Shown: positions 8,174 to 17,600 of the stretch, one piece after another
How positions within the stretch are numbered: position 1 is the stretch's first letter
Layout of the letters: every line of letters starts with the position of its first letter
NCBI GenBank assembly: GCA_009801015.1
Contig: VHZZ01000261.1
Span: 123,764-146,210, forward strand
DNA: 22,447 bases
Direction of reading: 5' to 3'
Origin: Silene noctiflora
Taxonomy: Eukaryota > Streptophyta > Magnoliopsida > Caryophyllales > Caryophyllaceae
Notes under the pieces: model-generated
The model's input: only the letters and a program-made list of their open reading frames with translations
Told to the model about the DNA's origin: nothing
Database searches by the model: none
Position numbers and translations under genes: made by a program

Positions 8174-11100
8174 ATGGATGAGATTGAAGTTGATGAAGCA
8201 AGTAATATTGCACCCTTAAATTCCGTTAAAGTCATTCTCAAGACTGTTGGCCCTTCTCGTCCTACTCATCTCAGACTCCCTTCTCACATTAAGGTACTAA
8301 TCATATATCCCTCTTAATTATTCAATCTAATTAAGCGTTAATCTTTCTGGGTTTTCCCTTAATTTTGTTTTAACCCTTTTTTTAATTGGTGGGTTTTTAT
8401 CTATTTATTGTTCGGGAGTGAATGTTTGACCAAATTTGTACTTGGTGCTCTAATTTTGAATTGTTTTTTAGTTGTATGTGTGATTGCGTTGAGGGAAGCA
8501 GATAATTTGATTCGATGTGTACCTCTGTCCGAATTTTTCTGTTTACCTTTTATTAAAATACCCGTCACAAAGAATAGGAAAGGTAAATGAATGATTGGGA
8601 CGGAGGGAGTATTGTAGTTGGTGTGTGCCCTTTGATCATGTGTGCATGAAGAAGTTGTTTAAGGTGTTGCATGGCAAATTGTACCCTTGTATAGTTGTAT
8701 AGATTCTCTTTTGTTGGTAGTAATTGTTACGATGTGTAATTCTGAGTCAATGTGTGGGAAGCAAGGCATTGATTCGAGCTTTATTGCAGCGTATGAGAAG
8801 GGACGGTGATTCTTAAACCAAATATTGAGTTAGTTTATAGGGGAGTGGTACATTTTGTTTTATTAGCCGAGAGTTGTAATAGCCGGGAGTTGTAACTTCT
8901 CTGCCAAATGTAACACTTATTAGCGATTGCGAGATTGGGGACTTCTAAGCTACTATTGTGTAAGTGGAGCTGTGTTTTAATTATGGATGCTTTAGTTTAT
9001 ATATTGATATAACTATCATGTAGTTTTTGTGTATGATTTCTTACCGGATAGATGTTTTCTGTGATAGAAGTAGATAACTAAGATCATAGTTGTATAACTG
9101 TGGAGATGTGTGTAAGTCCATGTTGTGTATGATTTTCAAGGTAGTGCATAAGTGGAGGTGATGTTTAAAGTAAGGAGAGTTTGGGGACCTTTACCTTAAT
9201 TTGGAGTTAATGCATGATCCTAAAAGAGGGGTGGGAATGGTATAAAGTTTCGGATAGTGACATGGCATAACGTATGCTTTGTAAAGATTACGAAGGCTAC
9301 ATGGAGCCCGCTACTGCATTTCAGGCGGTAATGGATATTTAGACGTACCTATGGTGTAATGACGGACACAACTACTGATTTTGTGATAATGGTTGGAAAT
9401 GATATTCAAAGCCACACGCTACACTTTTATTTCCTAAAATTCCGCTTGGTGATACTTTTGAGGATTTATGGTCGGAGAAAACCGCTAATTAATCTTGAAG
9501 TTTATATATATCAAAGCCATGAGTATAACGTTTTTGTCTTACAAGTTATCACCATCTTCAACTGTTCAAGTAGAGCCGCTTTGTTTCTCCTAGAAATATT
9601 CAAATTGTCACATGTTGGCTTTCATTTTTAAAGTGAGTGAACTGCTTTGTATGTTGGCTCTCATTTTTAAAGTGAGTGCACTATGTATTTTTTTTTTCTT
9701 GTACCAGAAGTTATTATAGTATATCAATCAAGTACTTCAAGGTCTTGTTAGAGAGTGGAGATACGGAGTACTTTCTAGTAGCTAAAGTCAGACTCTAAAT
9801 TTTCGAGAATGATTGATCCTTAAATTCTATACGTTTTTCCCTGTTTAAAACTTTGCTTCTTTTTAAGGGAGGTGGGTAATGATATTTGACTTGATTTTAA
9901 TTGTTGATCTGCATTAGGTACGAGATTTGAGAAAATTAGTCGCGGAAGGTGAAAGTTTACCTACTGAGAGCGTAAGGCTTATTTTAAGGGGAAAAGCATT
10001 GCATGATAGAAAAAATGGAGAAGATGTGGACATCCAACTTGCTGATGGTGGTATGGATTTTAATTTTCATAATACAACAAAACCATGGCGCCATTCTTTT
10101 TCTGTCTTATAAATATGGCATGGAGAGGGGTGATAAAGAGCCGCGTCGCGCTCCAGCCTAGGGCTGCTCAGCCGAGCTCGGAGATCTTCTCGGCTCGAGC
10201 TCGACATTGGAAGTGGAAGTGTGCCTCGAGCTTGGAGTTTGGCTTGTGGCTCGATATTGGCTTGACTCGTGTCTCACGCCTCGAGATCGCCTTCACTCAA
10301 GTTTTTGTTTAGATTATTGTATATTTCACAAATTAAATGTGAAGTACATCAAGCGTTACAGACATGTCTTATGCTAATAAATTATGCGGGAAGAGAAAAA
10401 TCAAACTACAAATTTTAAATGGTCAAATCCCACAATACAAGTTTGTTATGCTTTAATAAGGCAATACTTGGTGTGAATTAAAAAAAATATATAGCTATTC
10501 GCAAGCATTTTGGGGCTTGACTCGCAAAGGACCCTAGCCAAGCTCAGACGAGTCTGGCCTTGACTGTGCTTTGATCGAGTCGAACTCGAGGTGCTAGCGA
10601 ACTGTCTCGTTTCATTATCACCCCTAAGTATGGATCAGTTGTTCTATACTACGGAGTATCAAAAATAGTACATGTCCAGCATATGGACAGAATCACAGAT
10701 TGGTCAGGTTTTCAACCAAAAGAATTATGTGGTTTGATGCCTCTCTGTCTATGTCTGTTCTAGTGAGTGCTTAGCATTTCATCTCTTGATGTCAAATTAC
10801 TCGGTTTTTACAACGAAAAATTGGACATTTTGGAATCTGTAATAGATATTGTCTATACTTCAATCTACCGGCCTTCTTTTCACTTGAACTTCTCTTTCTC
10901 TAGTTCATGTCTTCTATCTTTCTGGGTTTGACTGAAAACTGTTACTCCTGTCTGTTGAGTTGTGGTGGGCAATGAACTTTAATTACAATCAATGATAGAT
11001 TGATAGGCATGGATTTTATTTCACTTGTGAGTTGGTTGTACTCCATCTTACAGAGTACTGAATTACTGATATACAATTACAATACCATTATTTTTTTCCA

Positions 11101-13084
11101 GATTCCTTCATTGTAGCAGTTAGGCCTAAGGCACCACCAAAGCATGTTAGAGCTGGATATGATGATGAGGAAGAGGATGACGATGATCTGGTTAGAATTC
11201 GATGAATACTATTTCTATTTTAAGTGAGTCTTGTGTGAGGTGGTCCCACATGAGACCAACCCGAATTCTTGTGTGTTTCTCATTTTAACTATGAGGCTAA
11301 TGGGTTGGTCTCATAAATAAAATTGTCTCATCAAGTGATTGAGTTCATTTTTAATTTTACTAAAACAATTTTTGTTGCCTCTTGTTGACTTGGTTGCTTC
11401 TTGCTTGTTGAGTTGTTGGGAGTATAGAAATTTCAGCTTCCAGAGTCCGCAAGTCGATGGAAGTGGAGGCTCTTTTGCATTTTGCATGATAAGTTGAAAC
11501 TTCCTGGTGAGTACCTAAGTTGAATCCTATGTAGCTTACTCTACTGGTATGCTGATGTGCCCTTATGTTTCATTCGTAGATATCGTTTTGATCGCAATTT
11601 TCTCTCTCAGCTTAAAGGCATGGGTCTTTATCGTCCTGTGGTTTTTGTTGGCTCCTGTTGCACATCAATGGGAATTGGGACCTTTATATGTAAGTTTAAT
11701 GACTCAATAATCCATGTTGTTATTTGTCTTATAGAGCTGCTATGTGAATTTGTGGTTGATGAATGTCAAAACCTTAGTTTAAAAGGTGTATGGCGCACCA
11801 AGGCATATGGCACGAAGCTAAAGCTGTCTCATACTCATGCACAAGAGATGCACTGTTTTTGTTAAACAAATTGTATTTTCAAACTTAAATATTGTGCAAC
11901 AATACCCTTTTTTAAACTTCAGCGAGGGCTAATGTGTTAGATAAAGATAACATGGCAAAAGGAAGGACAGAATAAAAGAATTAGAAGGGAAAAAAAAAAT
12001 CATAGCATCGTGATTTGCTTGCTGCAAATCCTGCAATATATGAAAGACACGTACATAAGGTGGCTCAAGGTGTTCTGGTTGTACCTCACCCAGGCTTGAG
12101 CTCAAGTGCTCCTGAGGCACTTTATGAAACTAAGGTTCAAACTGAGTCAACTAGTGTTTGCTTGATCACAAATACTTGTAACGATTATTATTGTGCGACT
12201 GATCTATTTAATCTAGTAATTATCAATTAAGATACTGTCTTTTTAATGGCTAATTGACTTTATCTCACACTTGCTCTTACGTGATTGTGGTGGCGTGCGT
12301 TTTATTATACTATTTTCCTTTTTTCGGAGTCAAACAAGGTGTTTCTACTTTCTTTCAGTATGCTATTTTGTGGGAATGTGATTGGGATGACCTAATTAGC
12401 TGATAAAACCCAGTTTTCTGTAGTAATCTTTTATTATATTCAGTTTTGGCTTTTAAAAAAACAGGGAAACAGTTTGAGAATACTTGCCATCAGTCAGAAA
12501 TGTTGTCGTAGTAGGAAATTCGTTCGCAGATCCAGATTTCGTATTTATGAATTTAAGAGATGATATAATAATTGCTACTTCTAATGCTATATTCTTCCCT
12601 TTTGTTTGTCAGGTTATATTGGCACTATACTAACGATTAACGTTTGTTATGGAACAGATACTTGCAACTGGATTTGCTACCATCTTCTTAAATCTTGGAC
12701 ATCGCCAAGCAGGTGAACTAAGGTAGGATCTGATAAGACATCTCAAATATCGTTCTTGTGTTAGTTACGGTCATACATGGCATAAACCACCAAATTTTTT
12801 ATCTTCCATTGCCTCTGAACTCATTGTTTAATACGGAGTGCAACAACAAAATTACGCCAATATGTCTCGGATTATTGGGATATTGTCGAAAGCTTGGTGC
12901 AAAAGAAATTGAAATTTGTTATATTTATAAGCTTTTTCTCCCTTCTAGTTTTTGGTTTTCATATTCTAATTGCCTGTTGCTAAAATGCAGTGCATATTCT
13001 ATCTTCAACGAGGATTTCAGAGAGCTTCCTGGAACCTTCAATGCAGATCGCGTGGATAGAGACATCCGGACAGGTCAGATGTGA
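8174..13084 (+). CDS. SAYSD1: Ubiquitin-like / SAYSvFN domain protein (SAYSD1-like), seven exons, 229 aa
   Basis: Exons are 8174-8293, 9918-10050, 11102-11190, 11428-11506, 11580-11689, 12658-12722 and 12991-13084. All six introns are GT-AG, and the 690 nt stay in frame to TGA. Residues 17-94 form a ubiquitin-like domain; SVRLILRGKALHD aligns with RLIFAGKQLED of ubiquitin. It lacks a terminal Gly-Gly, so it is not a processed modifier. An acidic run (105-113) follows, then a Trp/Arg-rich segment, a hydrophobic membrane stretch (about 142-164) and a shorter one (about 175-190). The C-terminus carries the family signature SAYSIFN (199-205) and ends DRDIRTGQM. Animal SAYSD1 is an ER membrane protein linked to recognition of UFMylated ribosomes at stalled translocons. 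A related ER role here is inferred. The first ATG of the exon is used; the next ATG four bases on is out of frame. The gene looks intact. Confidence 0.92.
8520..8611. mobile_element. Stowaway-like MITE in intron 1
   Basis: The left end TACCTCTGTCCGAATTTTTC...TTTACCTTTT is mirrored by AAAGGTAAAT...GATTGGGACGGAGGGAGTA. TA lies at each border. The 92-bp size fits a short Stowaway. It sits about 225 bp into intron 1 of the SAYSD1-like gene. Confidence 0.82.
8612..9917 (+). other. Remainder of intron 1
   Basis: Non-coding intron sequence ending in GCATTAG before exon 2. It contains two small tandem duplications: AGCCG(A/G)GAGTTGTAA at about 8864-8896, and a 39-bp unit at 9612-9650 and 9651-9689. 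A TACGGAGTA motif lies at 9761-9769. A 90-codon open frame at 9359-9631 has no recognisable content and is not called. Confidence 0.5.
9612..9689. repeat. 39-bp tandem duplication in intron 1
   Basis: ATGTTGGCT(T/C)TCATTTTTAA followed by AGTGAGTG(A/C)ACT occurs twice with period 39. A few substitutions separate the copies. Confidence 0.75.
10125..10626. mobile_element. Non-autonomous hAT-like element in intron 2 with GCTCGAG-rich ends
   Basis: The left end GAGGGGTGATAA and right end TTATCACCCCTA form a 12-bp inverted repeat with one mismatch at the outermost base (TAGGGGTGATAA type). Flanks GGCATGGA (10117-10124) and AGTATGGA (10627-10634) match at 6 of 8 positions, both differences being transitions, as expected of an old 8-bp TSD. 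Ends are rich in GCTCGAGCTCG-like motifs; the centre (about 10310-10500) is AT-rich and has no gene. It lies wholly inside intron 2. Confidence 0.8.
11230..11335. mobile_element. Small MITE-like inverted repeat in intron 3
   Basis: CTTGTGTGAGGTGGTC...ATGAGACCAACCC on the left is mirrored by GGGTTGGTCTCAT...GTCTCATCAAG on the right. Size is about 106 bp. No clear TSD was found. The terminal phrase resembles that of the MITE at 13483-13599. Confidence 0.55.
11771..12136. mobile_element. Candidate TIR element in intron 5
   Basis: The ends ACCTTAGTTT (11771-11780) and AAACTAAGGT (12127-12136) are perfect 10-bp inverted repeats, immediately flanked by the direct repeat TCAAA (11766-11770 and 12137-12141). 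Inside each end are mirrored GGCGCACCAAGG / CTCCTGAGGCAC-like phrases. A 5-bp TSD does not point to a definite superfamily. The coding-like frame across 12009-12130 is taken as incidental. Confidence 0.5.
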
Positions 13085-13482
13085 TGACATTTTCGAGCTA
13101 ATATTCGTAAACTAGCCTCGAAGCACGCATATACGCCATATTGTATGAATATCTTCATGGAGTAACTTTGTTCCAATTTTCAATACACGATCCTAGTTTA
13201 TTTCAAAAGAGGAATTTTATTTTTGTCAAAACCTTGTTGTGCATCCTTGGTTAAAGTTTAAGGATAATTTTTTCGACTCAGTTGAATTCGACGCCTGCGT
13301 TCACAAGTCCATTAAACCCTTAACTAAATGAGGAAAACACAAGGATGTAAGTTCTTGTACAAGATTCTCTGCTGTCAGTTTCTGTTCATTTTTTCTCCTC
13401 CGATTCCAATGTTGTAAAGGCGTTACACACTACTTACACATGCCCTTTGTTGAGGCTGAAAGTATTCTTCCCCTTAGTTAGC
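13085..13482 (+). other. 3' flank / probable 3' UTR of the SAYSD1-like gene
   Basis: About 400 bases with no open frame or repeat recognised. The poly(A) site cannot be fixed by eye, although AT-rich sequence at 13140-13220 would suit one. Confidence 0.35.
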
Positions 13483-13599
13483 CTTGTGTAAGGCGGTTTT
13501 ACACAAATATAGTTGTAAAACGGATCCAAACACAACCCTATTAGTGGATAACAGTGGTTACTAAAATATCCCGTTTTGTGTAGAACCGTCTTACACAAG
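13483..13599. mobile_element. MITE with CTTGTGTAAGRCGGTTYTACACAA termini
   Basis: The left end CTTGTGTAAGGCGGTTTTAC(ACAA) is mirrored at the right by TTGTG, then TAGAACCGTCTTACACAAG. Each end is also partly self-complementary, so it can fold as small hairpins within the larger one. Length is about 117 bp. No convincing TSD was found, so the superfamily is left open. Confidence 0.7.
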
Positions 13600-15073
13600 T
13601 AATTTGTGTATTCCCTTGGATGAAGTCATCAAAATTAACACTTTTATTTGGATAGATTATTTAGATTTTGATGCCTTGGTCTCTTCATAATTAACAAATA
13701 TATGCGTGGTTGTTGACGGGATAGTTTTGCTGGAGCATGCCTCATGAAGTCATGAGTAGTATTTACAAGGGATAAGATCCATGTTATGGGCTGTCGAGTA
13801 CGATCTTCTGGTTAATTTTTTTCTTGGACCTCATATTGTTTCCATGTTTTCATGGAAATAATTGTTTTACACTATCCCACCGAAGATGACTGCTGAACAT
13901 TGAAATACATAATAAAAGAAAGTGGGACGGAGGATCGAGAGTCTGACCTCCTTTGAAAAGGAGCAGAGGCGGCTGTATCAGTCCATCACAGGCATGGCCG
14001 TCAATATCTTTTGGATAGAAGACGAAATGTAATGACGATGGGGTTTCATTCCGGTAATGAGAACCGGCTAACCAGGTTATTTCGCCATGTATGTAGTTGA
14101 TGGCGTTTCGAAACATTGACGTGATGATCTTTGTATACATCTAATCTAACAATACTATGCTGAGTTAAATACTCCATGTTGGGAGGGTTTGGAAGTATTA
14201 TATATGTTCACCAACTACTACATCTTTGTTAAAGAGTGCGACAAGATTTTTCATCATCAGTTGACCAAAACCAACATGTGTAACCAACATAGACCTGGGA
14301 TCTAAATTTGGTGTTTTATTATTTTTATGTTATAGACAAACCTTGGTAAACAAAATACACAGATACCACAAATTATACTATTATTATATTCGAATTGAGA
14401 AAGAGGCATTGAGCAGAGGCCAGAGGGTGAGACAATCAGACAATGCAGGGCAGAGTTGGACAACCAGTTCCAAACGGCACGCTACATTGCGTATTTCTCA
14501 TTCATTAGTCAACGCATATAATCCAGTTTAATATTATAATATTATTATTATTATAATTAATGCCTTATTAATGTATGTTTAACAATGATTCTAGTTTGAA
14601 AACTACGTCGCATTTCAAGATAAAGGAAAGGAAATGAAAGGAAAGGAGTTCACCTACTCACATTCATTCTCATACTTATTGCCTAACTGTTCTCTACTTC
14701 TTGTTTTTGTCAATTCTTCTTCAATATTCTACTATATATATGCGTGTCTTTGTCATGTACGGAGTAACTATATTCGAATCGGTTTTTAGGTAAAATTGTC
14801 GAATATGAGTTATGTTAAGTTTTTACTCGTACTACCTTTTGAATTAGGTTGGATCATCATAAGATCTGGTCAAAATAATCTTTAGAACGGAAGAGACAAA
14901 TAGATGAAGACAATATGTTTAACATGTTAGATGGAATTAGATTAGGTCAAACTATTTGCGAAAATTTTACCAAGTCCTCTCGATATAACAATTGAAGGAA
15001 CAATTTCATGATACGTTAACATTAGATGCTTTTATTTGTTTATAACCGCTATATTGTGAAAAGCTCTATTTTC
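13600..15073. other. Intergenic sequence with no recognised gene
   Basis: At 13850-13935 there is a weak Stowaway-like remnant (ACTATCCCACCG ... AAAGTGGGACGGAGGA). At 13936-14140 the composition is balanced and a minus-strand frame of up to 96 codons is open, but nothing in its translation is recognisable. At 14528-14560 there is an ATT-rich low-complexity run, and around 14620-14650 a purine-rich GGAAAGGAAATG repeat. The rest is plain AT-rich DNA. Confidence 0.4.
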
Positions 15074-15600
15074 ACGGTTGAAGTTGATACACAAGTCTCT
15101 CTCTAAAACCTCTCACTAAAAAATTCTCTCTAAAAAAAACCCTCCAAAACCTAACCAATCCCCTTCCATTCTACCACCGTCGCAGCCACCCTTTCATCCC
15201 CTACCTCATATCACAATCTTTCGCCGAAGATGAGGCTATCAGGCTTTGATTGCGCTCATCTCCGGCGAATCATCATTTCCTTATTTGATTATATCATTTT
15301 ATACTAATTTTTCCCTTTTTTCGATGGGATTGAGTCATTGTATCGTCTTCCCTTCTACAATCAAGGTTCATTGTTGCATGTCGTCATCTTCTCTTTGTTG
15401 TTGTCCTTGTTGTGGTTGGATGTTATCAGTGGTCATCGTCATATCCGTCTCACTTCTTTTCGTCTGAGTCTGCTGAGGAGGTGTTCCCCTCCCCTCATGC
15501 CTCTTCCCCCCGCCTCCTGTGGTACGTCCTTACTGTCTTGAGTCGTCGATCTCCGAGTTGGTTGGTTTGTGTTGCTGTTGTTGGTCGTTTTATGGTTTGT

Positions 15601-15845
15601 TGTGCATGCACTTGACTTGGTGTTCCCCTTCCCCTCGCCTTTTCCCCCACCAGTCTGGTCTTGCATGTCCCCTTGTGTGTCGGGTCTTAATTCCTTTTCC
15701 CTTCTTGATTGGCTATGTATGCACCTGATTCGGTGTTCCTCTTTCCCTCGTCCCTTTCCCCACCAGTCGGGTGTTGCATGTCTCCTTGAGTGTCGGGTCT
15801 TAATTTCTTGGCCTATTTTCCTTTTCCTTCTTGGTCTTGATTGGA
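15601..15845 (+). repeat. Tandem duplication of about 115 bp inside the non-LTR element
   Basis: Two consecutive diverged copies run from GCATGCACTTGACTTGGTGTT / GTATGCACCTGATTCGGTGTT through CCACCAGTC, TTGCATGTC and GTGTCGGGTCTTAATT to CTTGATTGG. The second copy starts near 15716. Confidence 0.75.
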
Positions 15846-16261
15846 TACTTAGGATTTGTAGGTCTGTTTGGGTTCGGTTTTGGCTTTGACGGTTGGTCCT
15901 TGCTTCTGTTTTTGTTTTGTCGCTGGGCGTGTTTTATGCAGTTATGTGTTATCTCTTATTCTAGTTGGTTTGGAAGGTGATTCCCGTCTCTCCTTTGTCC
16001 TGTCTTGGATTTTAATTGGTATTTTGTGTTAATCAGTACGAAAATGGTGTGCTTGGTTGTGTAGATATATATGGGGTGGTTTGTGGTATTGGGTGTGTTG
16101 GTTGCGGTTGTTTTTCAAAAATTAAATGTCAGTTCATATAAATCATCTTTATTTTCATTCCTTCCAAATAATTTCGTTGTATGTGATAATAATGACTTGT
16201 TCAAACTTGGGTGTTTTGTCCTTTAGTTCGTTTGAGATCTCCTCTATTAGTATAAAGGTTG

Positions 16262-16775
16262 TTGCTCATCGATTGGCTGATGGGATTTCTTTATTCCATC
16301 TCATCTATTGGCGGAGTTTCTCTGATTGTTGTTGGATTATTGTTCGCTGGACCTGTTTACCAAGATGTAGGAGAGTTTTCTCCATCAGAGGCAGGATTTC
16401 GTGGCATGTTTTCTTCTTTTCTTTCTACGCTCTTGTAGCGTAAGTGCATCTTAGTCTTATTTATCTGCACCTCAACCGTCTCAATGGCCTATAGAAATTG
16501 TTTACCTTGCTGTTGACTTGGATGTAGAAGCTTATCATGTCCTTGTTATGGTGTTTTTGGCTCGGAATTTGGTTGAGGGGCTCTCTTTGTTCCTTCTTAA
16601 CTGCATGTTGGATTTCTCGTTCGGTTGGTCGTATGATCAAAGGGGTCGATCTCTAAGGTGTAGGAGTTTTAACTCCGTTGACGACAGATTTCGTTGTCTT
16701 GTTTGTCACTTTGTCTTTCTACGTTCTTTTCGCAAGAGCTTAAGTACACCTTGTTATTGTCTATCTGCGACTCGT
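16262..16775 (+). repeat. Second, older duplication of about 200 bp inside the non-LTR element
   Basis: Segments at about 16262-16470 and 16560-16775 share, in the same order, TTGGYTGAKGGG, GTGTAGGAG/GATGTAGGAG, GATTTCGT, CTTTCTACG and AAGTRCAYCTT with TATCTGC. Similarity is patchy, so this is an old duplication. Confidence 0.5.
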
Positions 16776-17056
16776 ATATATCGACGGTTTTTGGAGGTCA
16801 CACATGCCGATGAAGCTCGTACAGTCGTTGCTGCCAATCTTCTGTACATTACCATCAGGCCTTCGTTGTTATAGTTTATCTTAATGTTATAGTTTTAATC
16901 TTAAATAATTTGTATGTAATCTCTAAGGGCTCGGTAGCAGTAGATTTGGTAGTTGGGTTTCTAGTGCTACTTAGTCGAATAACTTACTCTGTAACGACCA
17001 GGACAATGTAAGTTATTTTTCTCTTACTGTAAAAAAAAAACGGTTAAAGTTGATAC

Positions 17057-17600
17057 CCTCATGGAAAGTACATATGGAAGATTACATGAAAATAAGCAAT
17101 CCCCCCTATTACTCTCGTCGATTATGTTTTTTAGGACTAAACTTTTTTTAAATGAATTTATAAGAGTTGAATCAAACTTATAGAAGCTGAAACTCGAGTT
17201 ATAGTTGTTAGGTTGGAGGGTGACCCCTTGTGCCTGACTGTCTTGAGTTTTAATTCGTTTATTTTTCGTTAATGATTCAATGTAGTGTCGTGTTTGTTTA
17301 TGTAGATTTGGGTTGGTATGAGTGTTGGGTGGGTTTGATGCAATGGTTCTCCCCCAATTATGGATTAGTATCGTTTTATTTTAGTTTCCTTTATTTTCCG
17401 TTCCTCATAATAATCTCCTTTTATGGGAGACCTTGTTGTAGGTTGTGTGGTTATCGATGTGGCTTTCATATGTTTTTTAAGGTGACTGTTTATCTGGATT
17501 GTGTTGGATACTCTCGAGAATGATCTTCTATGGTGTTCTTGGTGATTCATGTTTATTTAGCCATAATTCTCTCTTCTTTTATTTTCATTTTGATCTGTTT
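17057..17600 (+). repeat. Flank plus diverged partial copy of the non-LTR family
   Basis: About 17211-17345 (TTGGAGGGTGA ... CTGTCTTGAGTTTTAATT ... TGTAGATTTGGGTTGGT) aligns by eye with 15971-16105 of the neighbouring element (TTGGAAGGTGA ... CTGTCTTGGATTTTAATT ... TGTAGATATATATGGGG). An 83-codon frame at 17272-17523 is not considered coding. 17057-17210 shows nothing recognisable. Confidence 0.45.

Larger units (their letters stand above)
15091..17039 (+). mobile_element. Non-LTR (LINE-like) insertion without visible reverse transcriptase
   Basis: The insertion is bounded by a 17-bp direct repeat with one mismatch: ACGGTTGAAGTTGATAC (15074-15090) and ACGGTTAAAGTTGATAC (17040-17056). It ends in a run of A directly before the right copy. 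Long TSDs plus 3' poly(A) are the hallmark of target-primed reverse transcription. The 5' end is CT-rich with repeated CTCTCTAAAA phrases, as in plant LINE leaders. Only short, cysteine- and serine-rich open frames occur (the longest about 118 codons, 16518-16874), with no endonuclease or reverse transcriptase motif. It is probably a non-autonomous derivative mobilised in trans. Internal segments are duplicated. Confidence 0.75.

Noticed and set aside
12009-12230. Coding-like plus-strand frame (RDLLAANPAIYERHVHKV...) as a possible extra exon of the SAYSD1-like gene
   Set aside because: The gene's frame is complete and family-like without it. The segment lies inside a TIR-bounded element flanked by TCAAA repeats, and no known domain is recognised.
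13850-13935. Possible Stowaway MITE (ACTATCCCACCG ... GTGGGACGGAGGA)
   Set aside because: Only one end is convincing and the TA borders are unclear, so it was left as a remnant in the intergenic description.
15246-15889. Overlapping frames of 67-106 codons on both strands
   Set aside because: They lie in C/T-rich duplicated DNA of the non-LTR element, have strongly skewed Cys/Ser/Phe composition, and show no enzyme motif.
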